Origin: CAYZPE01 sp964626625
GTDB taxonomy: Bacteria; Patescibacteriota; Minisyncoccia; Phycocordibacterales; CAYZPE01
DNA length: 28,125 nt
Assembly (NCBI GenBank): GCA_964626625.1
Contig: CAZVFV010000006.1
Span: 1-28,125 of the forward strand
Direction of reading: 5' to 3'
Each line of letters starts with the position of its first letter. Positions within the stretch are counted from its first letter, which is position 1. The notes under the pieces were generated by a model, which saw nothing but the letters and a program-made list of their open reading frames with translations, searched no databases and was not told the origin of the DNA. Position numbers and translations under genes: made by a program. Positions 1 through 6,977 of the stretch are shown piece after piece.

Positions 1-168
1 TGAACGATTCAGGACTATCCGTAGTCCTTCCATATATAATGGTAGGACATATTAATAGTAAAGTCAATAGTCTGTGGATAAGAACGCGAACGTGTAATTT
101 CAAATTTCTAATGACCTAGATAATTTTGTTACCTAAAATAACGGGCAGGCAAATGTCAAAAACATCTC
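1..168. other. Window edge, no gene recognised
   Basis: I see no convincing coding region here. There is a small hairpin at 11-28 (AGGACTA, loop TCCG, TAGTCCT). The 17-mer AATTTCAAATTTCTAAT near 96-112 recurs just before the gene that starts at 15496, and resembles the 7-bp periodic tracts described elsewhere. Confidence 0.5.
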
Positions 169-291
169 TTAAGAGAAGAGTGAGTCCATAACTGTTTTTA
201 CATCTCCGCCGTCAGCCTTACTTTTAAGTTCTTTCACCTCAAACAAAACAGTATCTAGTAAGTAGTCTATTTTGTATGGGGCGAGAAGTGG
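169..291 (-). pseudogene. In-frame partial duplicate of the YqeY C-terminus
   Basis: Directly after the yqeY stop codon (292-294) the same frame stays open for 40 codons to a TAA at 169-171. Its last 22 residues, VKELKSKADGGDVKTVMDSL plus two, match the end of YqeY itself, MKELKGKADGNLVKEVAESL plus two. About 13 of 22 residues are identical, while many identical residues use different synonymous codons. A GTG at 235-237 could start a 22-residue peptide, but I see no Shine-Dalgarno. This is either a decayed tandem duplication of the tail domain, the remnant of a second yqeY copy, or a C-terminal extension reached by stop readthrough. The protein-level match is seen directly; function is unknown. 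Confidence 0.45.
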
Positions 292-747
292 TTATTTAAA
301 CAATGACTCCGCTACCTCTTTTACGAGGTTTCCGTCTGCTTTTCCTTTGAGTTCCTTCATAACAGCGCCGATAAACATTCCTAGTTTAGTTTTGTCCGTT
401 ATTTTCATTTCCGCTTTCTTTTTCTTAATAATTTTAAGAACTTCATCTTTGCTCATTTGGGCAGGGAGATAGCTTTCTAGAATTTCTAATTCTTTCTTTT
501 CTGCTTTTACTAAGTCCTTTCGGTTACCGGCAGTAAATTGTTCAATAGAGTCTTTTCTTTGTTTAACTGCACGACGAATTAGACCAAGTACATCTTCGTC
601 TGTTAGTTTGTCTGCAGAAGGAAGTCCTTTGGAGATTGATTCATTGGTAAAGAGGGTAATAAGGCTTCTGATAACCAAAAGGCGCACTTCATCCCTAGCT
701 TTCATGGCCTCCTTTAGATGTTCTCGAATTGTTTCCTGTAATTTCAT
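292..747 (-). CDS. yqeY: GatB/YqeY-domain protein
   Basis: 151-residue YqeY-family protein. The family resembles the tail domain of GatB, the subunit of Asp-tRNA(Asn)/Glu-tRNA(Gln) amidotransferase that contacts tRNA, but the role of free-standing YqeY is not well defined. Visible family features are the helical N-terminus (MKLQETIREHLKEAMKARDE), the stretch ESYLPAQMSKDEV, and the closing helix ending KGKADGNLVKEVAESLFK. I chose the ATG at 747 rather than the one at 771. The protein aligns from MKLQ, and a TATACT -10 box at 755-760 lies 7 nt upstream, which implies a leaderless message. The gene is divergent from rmuC, and a 31-bp perfect hairpin lies between them. Confidence 0.9.
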   Translation of the reverse strand: MKLQETIREHLKEAMKARDEVRLLVIRSLITLFTNESISKGLPSADKLTDEDVLGLIRRAVKQRKDSIEQFTAGNRKDLVKAEKKELEILESYLPAQMSKDEVLKIIKKKKAEMKITDKTKLGMFIGAVMKELKGKADGNLVKEVAESLFK

Positions 748-754
748 ATAAAAA

Positions 755-760
755 AGTATA
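755..760 (-). promoter_or_regulatory. -10 box of yqeY (leaderless)
   Basis: TATACT on the minus strand ends 7 nt before the yqeY ATG at 747, so transcription should begin at or beside the start codon. Confidence 0.6.
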
Positions 761-785
761 TCATGTGGCATGTAACTTGTAACAC

Positions 786-816
786 GAAGCTCAAAACCCT
801 TCGGGTTTTGAGCTTC
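786..816. repeat. Perfect 14-bp hairpin with 3-nt loop between yqeY and rmuC
   Basis: GAAGCTCAAAACCC, loop TTC, then its exact complement. It sits between two divergent genes and has no T-run on either side, so it is not an ordinary terminator. Confidence 0.8.
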
Positions 817-856
817 TAATGTGTTTTGCGCTATATGATATATGCTACAAGTTTCG

Positions 857-862
857 TATAAT
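857..862 (+). promoter_or_regulatory. -10 box of rmuC (leaderless)
   Basis: TATAAT ends 6 nt before the ATG at 869. This supports that start over the upstream ATG at 842, which lies before the promoter box. Confidence 0.7.
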
Positions 863-868
863 AGACCT

Positions 869-1942
869 ATGAATTCTGAAATAATCTTACTTGGCTTTGT
901 TATTTTAATTGCGAATGCAGTCTTGCTCTGGTTTTTCTTAGGTAGAAAAAAGGAGACAAAAGAGGATTCAACTGGATTTCAACTTCTCTTGCAACAAATT
1001 AATGAACTCACTCGGACAGTTGATGACAAGATGAGTGAAAATCATAAGCAAGTTCACGACTCAATGAGAAATCAGTTCGGTGAATCTCAAAAGCTTGTGA
1101 ATCAATTTATAAAAGAGATTTCTCAGGTTACTGACAAAGTTGCTCGAGTTGAAGAGACAGGGAAGCAAATGGTTATGTTTGCTGACCAACTTCAAAATCT
1201 TCAAGATATTTTAAAAAATCCAAAACAAAGAGGTATTTTAGGTGAGTATTATTTAGAAACACTTTTAAAGAATGTGTTACCGACGGGAAGTTTTCAAATG
1301 CAATATCCATTTAAGGACGGAACAATAGTTGACGCCGTGGTGTTTGTAAAAGAAAAAGTGATACCAATTGATTCAAAGTTTTCTCTTGAAAATTACAATC
1401 GACTTGTTGGAGAAAAAGATCCTGTAGAAAAAGAGCGTTTAGAAAAAGCTTTCAGGGCTGATTTAAAAAACCGTATTGATGAAACAGCAAAATATGTAAA
1501 GCCAAATGAGGGAACTATGGATTTTGCTTTTATGTTTATTCCCCATGAGGCAATTTATTATGATCTTCTTGTATCCCAAGTTGGTTCGGTCAAGGTTAAT
1601 ACTCGAGACCTTATTGAGTATGCTTTTAAAGAAAGGCACGTGATAATTGTTTCTCCAACATCTTTTTTGGCATATCTGCAAACTGTTCTTCAGGGACTTA
1701 AAGCTCTTCAAATTGAAGAGTCAGCAAAAGAAATCCGTGCCAATGTAGAAAATCTCCAAAAGCACCTTGGAAGTTTTGTTGAGTATCAAGGAAAGCTTGG
1801 TAATGCCCTTGGTACAGTCATAAACCACTTTAACGCTTCTGAAAGGGAGTTTAAGAAGATTGATAAGGATGTTGTGCGTATTACTGGTGTGGCGAGTGAT
1901 TTTGAACCTCAAGTGCTTGAAAAACCTCGTGTAGATGACTAG
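869..1942 (+). CDS. rmuC: RmuC-family DNA recombination protein
   Basis: 357-residue RmuC homologue. In E. coli RmuC limits rearrangements at inverted repeats, and the family has a nuclease-like core. An N-terminal membrane segment (residues 4-23) is followed by a long coiled coil (about 40-115). The conserved core follows, with GILGEYYLETLLKNVLP, then DAVVFVKEKVIPIDSKFSLENY, then DFAFMFIPHEAIYYDLL. The D-A-V and I-D-S-K pattern is the PD-(D/E)xK-like signature of the family. The start at 869 is fixed by a TATAAT box 6 nt upstream. The gene stands alone and ends with TAG. Function in this reduced genome is inferred from the family. Confidence 0.92.
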   Translation: MNSEIILLGFVILIANAVLLWFFLGRKKETKEDSTGFQLLLQQINELTRTVDDKMSENHKQVHDSMRNQFGESQKLVNQFIKEISQVTDKVARVEETGKQMVMFADQLQNLQDILKNPKQRGILGEYYLETLLKNVLPTGSFQMQYPFKDGTIVDAVVFVKEKVIPIDSKFSLENYNRLVGEKDPVEKERLEKAFRADLKNRIDETAKYVKPNEGTMDFAFMFIPHEAIYYDLLVSQVGSVKVNTRDLIEYAFKERHVIIVSPTSFLAYLQTVLQGLKALQIEESAKEIRANVENLQKHLGSFVEYQGKLGNALGTVINHFNASEREFKKIDKDVVRITGVASDFEPQVLEKPRVDD

Positions 1943-2012
1943 CTTGCTTTTTTGTTAGGTTGTGTTAATGTTAGCCTCAGATTTTCTTTTTCACTTCACC
2001 CCTGATCGAGTG

Positions 2013-2038
2013 CGACCCGGGTGGTACCACCCGGGTCG
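2013..2038. repeat. 26-bp perfect GC-rich palindrome
   Basis: Perfect self-complementary sequence centred on GGTACC with two CCCGGG arms, in AT-rich surroundings between rmuC and rplU. No T-run follows it. It may be a first hairpin of a tandem termination region or a protein-binding site. Confidence 0.7.
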
Positions 2039-2049
2039 TGCTTTCACTG

Positions 2050-2079
2050 CCGTATTCTCTCTGAGGATACGGCTTTTTT
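2050..2079 (+). terminator. Intrinsic terminator after rmuC
   Basis: A 10-bp stem (CCGTATTCTC with GAGGATACGG, one wobble) with loop TCT is followed by CTTTTTT. It ends rmuC transcription ahead of the rplU promoter. Confidence 0.8.
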
Positions 2080-2086
2080 ATTTATG

Positions 2087-2114
2087 TTGCATTTTCTATA
2101 AATATGTGTAAAAT
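2087..2114 (+). promoter_or_regulatory. rplU promoter
   Basis: -35 TTGCAT (2087-2092), 16-nt spacer, -10 TAAAAT (2109-2114). The ATG follows 10 nt later, so the 5' leader is only a few nucleotides and has no Shine-Dalgarno. Confidence 0.55.
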
Positions 2115-2124
2115 AGCTTGATAT

Positions 2125-2472
2125 ATGCCAAATAAAGTAGTTCAAAAAGATACACAGTTTGCAGTCATTGAGACTGGCGGAAAACAGTACATGGTTTCCC
2201 CTGGAACTGTACTTACTATTGAAAAAATACTAGGTGAACATAAAGAAGGAGATAAGCTTACTTTTGATAAAGTTCTCCTTGTTGATGATGGTAATGGAAT
2301 GACTACTATAGGTACTCCATATGTGTCTGGGGCAAAAGTTGAAGGAACGCTTTCAAGAATCGGAAGAGCTCCAAAGATTACTGTAATCAAATACAAACAA
2401 AAGAGTCGTTACTATAAGAAAAACGGACATCGACAACCATTTTTTAGAGTAGAGATTGGAGCGATAAAATAA
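2125..2472 (+). CDS. rplU: Large ribosomal subunit protein bL21
   Basis: 115-residue bL21, a 23S rRNA-binding protein of the 50S subunit. The conserved start FAVIETGGKQYMVSPG appears at residues 11-26, so this protein has about ten extra N-terminal residues compared with common forms beginning MYAVIETGGKQY. The basic C-terminal loop, IKYKQKSRYYKKNGHRQPFF, is typical. In many bacteria rplU is followed at once by rpmA; here bL27 is encoded 8 kb away on the other strand, so the pair has been split. Followed by a 7-bp periodic stop-codon tract, a strong terminator and repeat element copy 1. Confidence 0.97.
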   Translation: MPNKVVQKDTQFAVIETGGKQYMVSPGTVLTIEKILGEHKEGDKLTFDKVLLVDDGNGMTTIGTPYVSGAKVEGTLSRIGRAPKITVIKYKQKSRYYKKNGHRQPFFRVEIGAIK

Positions 2473-2477
2473 GAAGC

Positions 2478-2512
2478 TAGAAGATAGGATTTAGAATATA
2501 GAAATTAGAAAA
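2478..2512. repeat. 7-bp periodic TAG tract after rplU
   Basis: TAG begins at 2478, 2485, 2492, 2499 and 2506, an exact 7-bp period. It lies between the rplU stop and its terminator. Since 7 leaves remainder 1 when divided by 3, consecutive TAGs fall in all three frames. Confidence 0.75.
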
Positions 2513-2548
2513 AACTGCCCGACCAATTTGGTTGGGCAGTTTTTGTTT
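2509..2548 (+). terminator. rplU terminator
   Basis: Stem AACTGCCC / GGGCAGTT with a nested ACCAA / TTGGT part, followed by TTTTTGTTT. The T-run merges with the 5' end of repeat element copy 1. Confidence 0.85.
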
Positions 2549-2705
2549 ATTGCGATTGCGGAGAATACTCCGAAGCTTTGCTTCGGGGTTCTGTCCGCAC
2601 ATACAAAAAGAGTCGGCGGAGCCGATATTCCTGTAAAAAAGTTTTCCCTGTTGCTTCTCCTCATGCATAGTTTGCTCTGAGCGAGGACAGGACGAGGACT
2701 TTATT
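2546..2705 (+). repeat. 160-bp structured repeat element, copy 1
   Basis: From TTTATT (2546) to TTTATT (2705) exactly 160 bp. It has the three hairpins shared by the family: stem I from GCGGA to TCCGC with a GAAGC/GCTTC tip; stem II TCGGC-GGA-GCCGA; and stem III near the 3' end, closing on AGGACGAGG. A single-stranded core AAAGTTTTCCCTGTT lies between II and III. The 5' end abuts the rplU terminator T-run, and the 3' end contains the recR stop codon (2701-2703). Confidence 0.85.
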
Positions 2706-3333
2706 CTCTATTTTTGAGAGCGTTCTTGAGAGTCTCAGTATCTGAATATTCAATTTCTGTTCCTGTCGAAAGTCCGCGACCTAGAGTTGAAAGTGTAAAT
2801 GTGTGAGTTTCCGCAAGAGGGGAGAGCTGTTTTTTTAAAAAAATTTCAGTATGTTCTCCTTCGGGGTTAAGGTCGAGAGCAAGGATTACCTCTTTCAAAT
2901 GTTCAACATCGGATGTTGAACATTTGTTGTTTATAACTGAGAGTAATTCTTTCAATCGAATTTTATTTTCAGGTTCTTTTTCAAGGATGGGTACTGATCC
3001 GCCAAGTACAAAATAAAGTCCATTAAATAGCCCTGTTCTTTCCATATGGTCTACGTCATTGTCGTGACTTACTATCATAAGAAGCTGAGTGTCTCTATTT
3101 GGACTCACACAAATAGAACAAAGATTTTGTTCAGTTTTAACTCCAAGAGGGAAGTATCGAAAGCAGGAAGTGCAAATTTTAATATTTTTGCGAAGGTTCT
3201 CTATACTTTGAGTTAATTCACTTACAAAACCGTTATTGCGAGTAAGTAAAAAGTACGCAAAGCGTCGTGCTTGGCGTGGTCCAATACCTGGAAATTCTTT
3301 AAATAATTCTGAGAGTTTTGTTAACGGATCCAT
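2701..3333 (-). CDS. recR: Recombination mediator RecR
   Basis: 210-residue RecR, which with RecO/RecF loads RecA at gaps. N-terminal helix-hairpin-helix around FPGIGPRQARRFAYFLL; zinc finger CTSC...CSIC; Toprim domain beginning LLMIVSHDNDVDHMERTGLF; and the ending RGLSTGTEIEYSDTETLKNAL matches the family. I prefer the ATG at 3333 (MDPLTKL) over 3354, because the first seven residues of the longer version come from a 7-bp periodic intergenic tract. A perfect 31-bp palindrome (2896-2926) inside the Toprim part encodes about ten residues (NKCSTSDVEHL) that look like an insertion. The stop codon lies in the terminal TTTATT of repeat copy 1. Confidence 0.92.
   Translation of the reverse strand: MDPLTKLSELFKEFPGIGPRQARRFAYFLLTRNNGFVSELTQSIENLRKNIKICTSCFRYFPLGVKTEQNLCSICVSPNRDTQLLMIVSHDNDVDHMERTGLFNGLYFVLGGSVPILEKEPENKIRLKELLSVINNKCSTSDVEHLKEVILALDLNPEGEHTEIFLKKQLSPLAETHTFTLSTLGRGLSTGTEIEYSDTETLKNALKNRE
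2896..2926. repeat. Perfect 14-bp palindrome inside recR
   Basis: CAAATGTTCAACAT, loop CGG, then the exact complement, within the coding frame. It has the same geometry (14+3+14) as the intergenic hairpin at 786-816, and is reminiscent of palindromic elements that insert into reading frames. Confidence 0.75.
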
Positions 3334-3344
3334 AAGTGAGCTTT

Positions 3345-3380
3345 TAGGTTTCATCTGTTAGCTTTTAGAATTTAACTTTA
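3345..3380. repeat. 7-bp periodic stop tract upstream of recR
   Basis: On the plus strand TAG at 3345, 3359 and 3366 and TAA at 3373 keep a 7-bp register. On the minus strand the same DNA reads as CTAA-containing heptads just before the recR start, and argues against the longer recR start at 3354. Confidence 0.6.
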
Positions 3381-3434
3381 TCATTCTTGTATCCACAAGT
3401 CTTTTACTTTAAGTACGGCAAAATTAAATCAGGA

Positions 3435-3474
3435 TTAAGAAAAATGTAGTTACTTCGCTCGTTATTTTTCTTAA
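3435..3474 (-). terminator. dnaB terminator
   Basis: An 11-bp perfect stem (TTAAGAAAAAT with ATTTTTCTTAA) whose inner arm overlaps the dnaB stop codon at 3471-3473. The T-rich outer arm acts as the T-run on the minus strand. Confidence 0.6.
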
Positions 3475-4844
3475 AAATCTTCAAATTCTTTTTCAGCTCC
3501 GCCATAATTGCTTTTATCTAATTCAACAAAGGTTGTCTTTTGACTATCAAAGTTAAATTTAACTTCACCCACAGGACCGTTTCTATGTTTTGCAATAATA
3601 ATTTCTTTTTGAACCATTTGTGCTAATTTACCATTTTCATCACGTTGATCTTCGCTATGGATAAACATCACAACATCGGCATCCTGTTCAATAGATCCTG
3701 AGTCTCGAAGGTCAGAAAGACGAGGTCTTCCTCCACGTTTTTCCACATCTCGAGAAAGTTGAGAGAGTGCCATAACAGGAATATCAAGTTCACGAGCAAG
3801 ATGTTTAAGAGAGCGTGAAATTTCTGTAACTTGTTGAACCAAAGAATCATTAGATTTTGTACTCGAAGGCATCATGAGTTGTAAATAGTCGACAATAAGC
3901 ATCTTGAGCCCTTTCTCGTTCTTTAAACGTCTTGCAGCGGAGCGCATACGCAGAATATTGTTTCCAGGTTGATCATCAATGTATATAGGTGCACGAGCAA
4001 GTTCATCGAGAGCTGTTCGTATGTGTCCAAAACCTTCGTCACTTACTCTTCCTCGTCTAATCATCCATGAGTCAACTCGTGACTGAGCGGCCATAATACG
4101 ATCAACAAGTTGCTGTGAACTCATTTCAAGTGAAAAGACGCCGACTGGAGTCTGGTGTAGAACAGCTGTTCGTCTGGCGATATCAAGTGCTAATGCCGTC
4201 TTTCCAACAGAAGGACGAGCAGCGAGAATGATAAGGTCTGAGTTTTGAAACCCAGCCAAGAGGTTATCGAGACTTGGAAATCCAGACGGTACTCCACGAA
4301 TTGTCTGTGTTTCACTTGAGAGTTTTTCAAGGCGCTCGTAGGCTTCGTGAAGAAGTGGTTTTAATTCTTTAAAATTTTGATAGCCAGAAAAATTTCGAGT
4401 GATTTCAAAAATTGTTTTCTCAGCTCCATCAATGAGTTCTTCTATACCATCGGCACTTTCATTAAAACCTAGGTGTGAAATTTTTTCTGATGCTTCAATA
4501 ATTTTACGCATCAAATATTTTTTCTGAACTATTTCTGCATAATGTTTAACATTTGCAGCAGATGGAACAACTTGAACTATTTCTGTGAGGTATGCACTTC
4601 CTCCAATGCCTTCAAGTAGATTTTTTTCTTTAAGTCGTGAAGAAAGTGAAAGAAGGTCAATAGGAGTTGATTTACCAAAGAGTTCCATCATTATTTCAAA
4701 TATTTTTCTATGTTTATCTACATAAAATGAGTTGCTATTGATAACATCCATGATGTCGTATATAGCATCCGGCCGAAGCATGATCGAACCAAGAAGAGCT
4801 TTTTCAGCATCAATATTCTGAGGGGGTATTCGAGCTTGTATCAT
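3471..4844 (-). CDS. dnaB: Replicative DNA helicase DnaB
   Basis: 457-residue hexameric replicative helicase. The N-terminal domain (about 1-105, starting IPPQNIDAEKALLGS) binds primase; a linker leads to the RecA-like ATPase. Walker A ARPSVGKTAL is at 209-218, Walker B LIVDYLQLM at 316-324, and the arginine-finger/DnaB C-terminal region around SDLRDSGSIEQDADVVMFIH at about 377-396. Length is typical and there is no intein. A TAGAAT box 6 nt upstream of the ATG indicates a leaderless message. It is followed by its own terminator, then recR in the same direction. Confidence 0.97.
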   Translation of the reverse strand: MIQARIPPQNIDAEKALLGSIMLRPDAIYDIMDVINSNSFYVDKHRKIFEIMMELFGKSTPIDLLSLSSRLKEKNLLEGIGGSAYLTEIVQVVPSAANVKHYAEIVQKKYLMRKIIEASEKISHLGFNESADGIEELIDGAEKTIFEITRNFSGYQNFKELKPLLHEAYERLEKLSSETQTIRGVPSGFPSLDNLLAGFQNSDLIILAARPSVGKTALALDIARRTAVLHQTPVGVFSLEMSSQQLVDRIMAAQSRVDSWMIRRGRVSDEGFGHIRTALDELARAPIYIDDQPGNNILRMRSAARRLKNEKGLKMLIVDYLQLMMPSSTKSNDSLVQQVTEISRSLKHLARELDIPVMALSQLSRDVEKRGGRPRLSDLRDSGSIEQDADVVMFIHSEDQRDENGKLAQMVQKEIIIAKHRNGPVGEVKFNFDSQKTTFVELDKSNYGGAEKEFEDF

Positions 4845-4850
4845 GGGACA

Positions 4851-4856
4851 ATTCTA
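4851..4856 (-). promoter_or_regulatory. -10 box of dnaB (leaderless)
   Basis: TAGAAT on the minus strand, 6 nt before the dnaB ATG at 4844. There is no Shine-Dalgarno in between. Confidence 0.6.
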
Positions 4857-4926
4857 ACATGTCAAAAAAAAATTACCCCTTGAGTTTTGGTTTATAAGAT
4901 GTGTGTATCTTGTGGAGGCTTTATGT

Positions 4927-4998
4927 ATGAGTTACCATAGATTTTGGTTCTTTCAAAGGAGGTTTATATGGTCTGGCTTGAGTGGCTTATTTTGGTAG
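4927..4998 (+). CDS. Possible 23-residue upstream ORF
   Basis: ATG at 4927 follows GGAGG by 8 nt and encodes MSYHRFWFFQRRFIWSGLSG plus three residues to TAG at 4996. It overlaps the start and contains the Shine-Dalgarno of the next small gene (4968) in another frame. It could be a leader that couples translation of the two, or chance. There is no homology I recognise. Confidence 0.3.
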   Translation: MSYHRFWFFQRRFIWSGLSGLFW

Positions 4999-5084
4999 TT
5001 GTTATTATCACCCCTATTTGTATTCTGCTTTTTGGTATCAGAGTGGTGGGGAAAAATACCAGTCAGCATAAAAAGGAGAGTTAA
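4968..5084 (+). CDS. Small single-pass membrane protein (38 aa)
   Basis: Encodes 38 residues beginning MVWLEWLILVVVIITPICIL, then a short basic tail ending KNTSQHKKES. Residues 3-24 form one clear membrane helix. Evidence that it is real: a perfect AAAGGAGG Shine-Dalgarno 7 nt before the ATG, and a strong terminator 6 nt after the stop. The context AGGAGGTTTATATGG is identical to that of the gene at 13348. It lies alone between dnaB and cysS on the opposite strand. Function unknown; I recognise no family. Confidence 0.7.
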   Translation: MVWLEWLILVVVIITPICILLFGIRVVGKNTSQHKKES

Positions 5085-5088
5085 GACG

Positions 5089-5125
5089 AAAAACCCCCAC
5101 CTTTATGTGGGGGTTTTGTTTTTTT
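5089..5125 (+). terminator. Bidirectional terminator (small gene / cysS)
   Basis: AAAACCCCCAC, loop CTTTAT, GTGGGGGTTTT, then a T-run on the plus strand. The minus strand also reads into TTTTT, so it can serve cysS as well. Confidence 0.85.
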
Positions 5126-6506
5126 AAATAAACTTTCTTCTAATAAAGGTTTTTTGTGTAGAGTCTTCTACACTATAACCTTTAGATTCGATTTGTTCCC
5201 TAATAGCATCAGAAGTACTCCAGTCTCTCTCTTTTCTTTTTTGATCTCTTTCTTCTCCAAGATTGGTAATTTCTTCTGGTATATCTGAGATTTCTGTAAT
5301 AATTTTTTTGATGTTAAGTCCTAGAGTTAGGTCAAAAGCAAATATTGTCGCTTTTTTATCAGCTAAAGAAATTGAACTATCTGAAAGGAATGTGTGAATA
5401 AGAGCAATTACTTGTGGAGTGTTGAGGTCGTCACTCATATATTCCTTAAATTGTCTAAAGTGAGGTTCAGAAATTTGACCTTGTTCATATGTGTTCGAGA
5501 GCGTGTATATAATATCTGTAAAAGCAGTTTGAGCACCAAGTACTGCTTCAAAAGTAAAGTCTACCTGTGTTCTGTAATGTGCTGTTAAAAGCCAATAACG
5601 ATAAGAAAGCGGGTGAATACCATGTTCGCGAAGTGTTTCCAGTGTAATAAAATTTCCTTCTGATTTCGCCATCTTTCCACCTTTTATATTAAGAAAAGCA
5701 CCGTGAATCCAGTAATGAGCGAGAGGTTTTCCAGAGGCTACTTCTGATTGGGCAATTTCATTGTTGTGATGGACAGGAATGTGGTCAATTCCTCCTGTGT
5801 GAATATCAAAGGTGTCCCCGAGGTATTTCATGGACATAGCGGAGCACTCTAAGTGCCATCCAGGGAATCCTATACCCCAAGGAGATTTCCATTCTTGTTG
5901 ACGAACTTCTCCTTCTTTTGAAAGTTTCCACAAAGCAAAGTCGGTCGAATTCTTTTTCTCTGCATTCGCTTCAACTCGAGCTCCTTCCTCAAGTCCTACT
6001 AGATTTATGTTACCGAGTTTTCCATATTCAGAATATTTACTTGTATCAAAATAAACACCGTCAGTTATTGTGTAAGTAAAACCTTTTGTTTCGAGTTTTT
6101 GAATTAAATCAATTTGCTCTTGAATATGGTCTGTTGCTTTTGGAAAGAGTATTTTATTTTTATCAATATTAAGAGCATCAAGATCAGCAAAAAAAGCTTG
6201 TGTATAAAAATCAGTTATATCTTTCGCACTTGTACCTTCTTTGAGAGCTTCTTTTTCAACTTTATCTTCTCCTGTATCGCTATCTCCTGTAAGATGTCCA
6301 ACATCAGTAATGTTCATTACTTGTTTTACTTCAAAATCTTCTAGTTCTAATCCTTTGCGGAGAGTGTCAGCAAGTAAAAAACTTCGTAAATTTCCTATAT
6401 GAGCAAAGTTATAAACAGTCGGGCCACAGTTGTACATAAAAACCCTTCCTTCAGTAATAGGTTTAAATTCCTCTTTTTGTCCTGTGAGAGTGTTCCAAAT
6501 CTTCAT
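5124..6506 (-). CDS. cysS: Cysteinyl-tRNA synthetase
   Basis: 460-residue class I CysRS, charging tRNA(Cys). The N-terminus MKIWNTLTGQKEEFKPI is typical. Zinc-ligand Cys27 is in MYNCGPTVYNFAHIGN, the HIGH motif is HIGN (36-39), and further zinc-site residues lie in GWHLECSAMSMK and HHNNEIAQSE. The KMSKS motif is KMAKS in GGKMAKSEGNF. The C-terminal anticodon domain is complete, so length is normal. TATAGT lies 6 nt before the ATG (leaderless). It converges on the small membrane-protein gene, and the two share a terminator. Confidence 0.97.
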   Translation of the reverse strand: MKIWNTLTGQKEEFKPITEGRVFMYNCGPTVYNFAHIGNLRSFLLADTLRKGLELEDFEVKQVMNITDVGHLTGDSDTGEDKVEKEALKEGTSAKDITDFYTQAFFADLDALNIDKNKILFPKATDHIQEQIDLIQKLETKGFTYTITDGVYFDTSKYSEYGKLGNINLVGLEEGARVEANAEKKNSTDFALWKLSKEGEVRQQEWKSPWGIGFPGWHLECSAMSMKYLGDTFDIHTGGIDHIPVHHNNEIAQSEVASGKPLAHYWIHGAFLNIKGGKMAKSEGNFITLETLREHGIHPLSYRYWLLTAHYRTQVDFTFEAVLGAQTAFTDIIYTLSNTYEQGQISEPHFRQFKEYMSDDLNTPQVIALIHTFLSDSSISLADKKATIFAFDLTLGLNIKKIITEISDIPEEITNLGEERDQKRKERDWSTSDAIREQIESKGYSVEDSTQKTFIRRKFI

Positions 6507-6512
6507 TTGTAA

Positions 6513-6518
6513 ACTATA
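6513..6518 (-). promoter_or_regulatory. -10 box of cysS (leaderless)
   Basis: TATAGT on the minus strand, 6 nt before the cysS ATG at 6506. Confidence 0.55.
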
Positions 6519-6629
6519 TCAATAAAATATAAGCTAAGCTATATAAAAACAAGTAAGACTTCACAATAAAATGTTTTGGGTGTATTCTTTTTTTAGATTA
6601 CTAGTAAAAAATTCTTTAGAGGAGGTTTT

Positions 6630-6923
6630 ATGTCTCAAAGACCTACCGGTTCCGCTATTGTTGAAGGGTGTAGGGTCATGTTCAATATCAAGACCCTTGA
6701 TTCTAAAGCAAGAAAGAGAATGAAGGGAGTATTTGGACCTTTGAAGCATTCTCATGATGTAAAACGGATTGAGGTAATACCAGAAGATGTTCGTGACCGG
6801 ATTGAGTCATGTAGCAATCATCGTCCTTTGGTTTGGGTATATCTCAGTAGTGTGTTTGATCCTCAGCGAAAACGCTTTCTTCAAAGAGCTGTCGTTGACA
6901 CTGCTTTGCGTCGAATATCCTGA
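6630..6923 (+). CDS. Unknown 97-residue basic protein, SD-led unit
   Basis: A real gene by its signals: GAGGAGG Shine-Dalgarno 5-6 nt before ATG, own terminator, stop TGA. The protein is soluble and basic, with KTLDSKARKRMKGVFGPL, then EVIPEDVRDRIESC and a C-terminus rich in Arg (QRKRFLQRAVVDTALRRIS). I recognise no family. It stands alone between cysS and corA, both on the opposite strand. Composition is more GC-rich than its neighbours, and TGA stops are rare in this window, so it may have arrived separately. Confidence 0.75.
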   Translation: MSQRPTGSAIVEGCRVMFNIKTLDSKARKRMKGVFGPLKHSHDVKRIEVIPEDVRDRIESCSNHRPLVWVYLSSVFDPQRKRFLQRAVVDTALRRIS

Positions 6924-6937
6924 GAGTACAGAGTGAA

Positions 6938-6977
6938 ATCCTGAGTAGTGCCATAAGGCACTACTCAGGATTTTTTT
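6938..6977 (+). terminator. Terminator of the 97-residue gene
   Basis: Perfect 15-bp stem (ATCCTGAGTAGTGCC and complement) with ATAA loop, followed by seven T. It reaches the corA stop codon at 6976. Confidence 0.9.

Noticed and set aside
73..81. TGTGGATAA, a perfect DnaA box complement
   Set aside because: Only one good box in the window and no AT-rich unwinding region, dnaA or dnaN nearby; a single 9-mer match is expected by chance fairly often in 28 kb.
2013..2038. TGGTACC inside the palindrome suggested a T-box before rplU
   Set aside because: There is no stem I, no room for the second antiterminator helix after the bulge, and the downstream gene is a ribosomal protein. The match comes from the palindrome's GGTACC centre.
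3345..3354. recR start at 3354
   Set aside because: The extra codons come from a 7-bp periodic intergenic tract, and RecR homology begins at MDPLTKL (3333).
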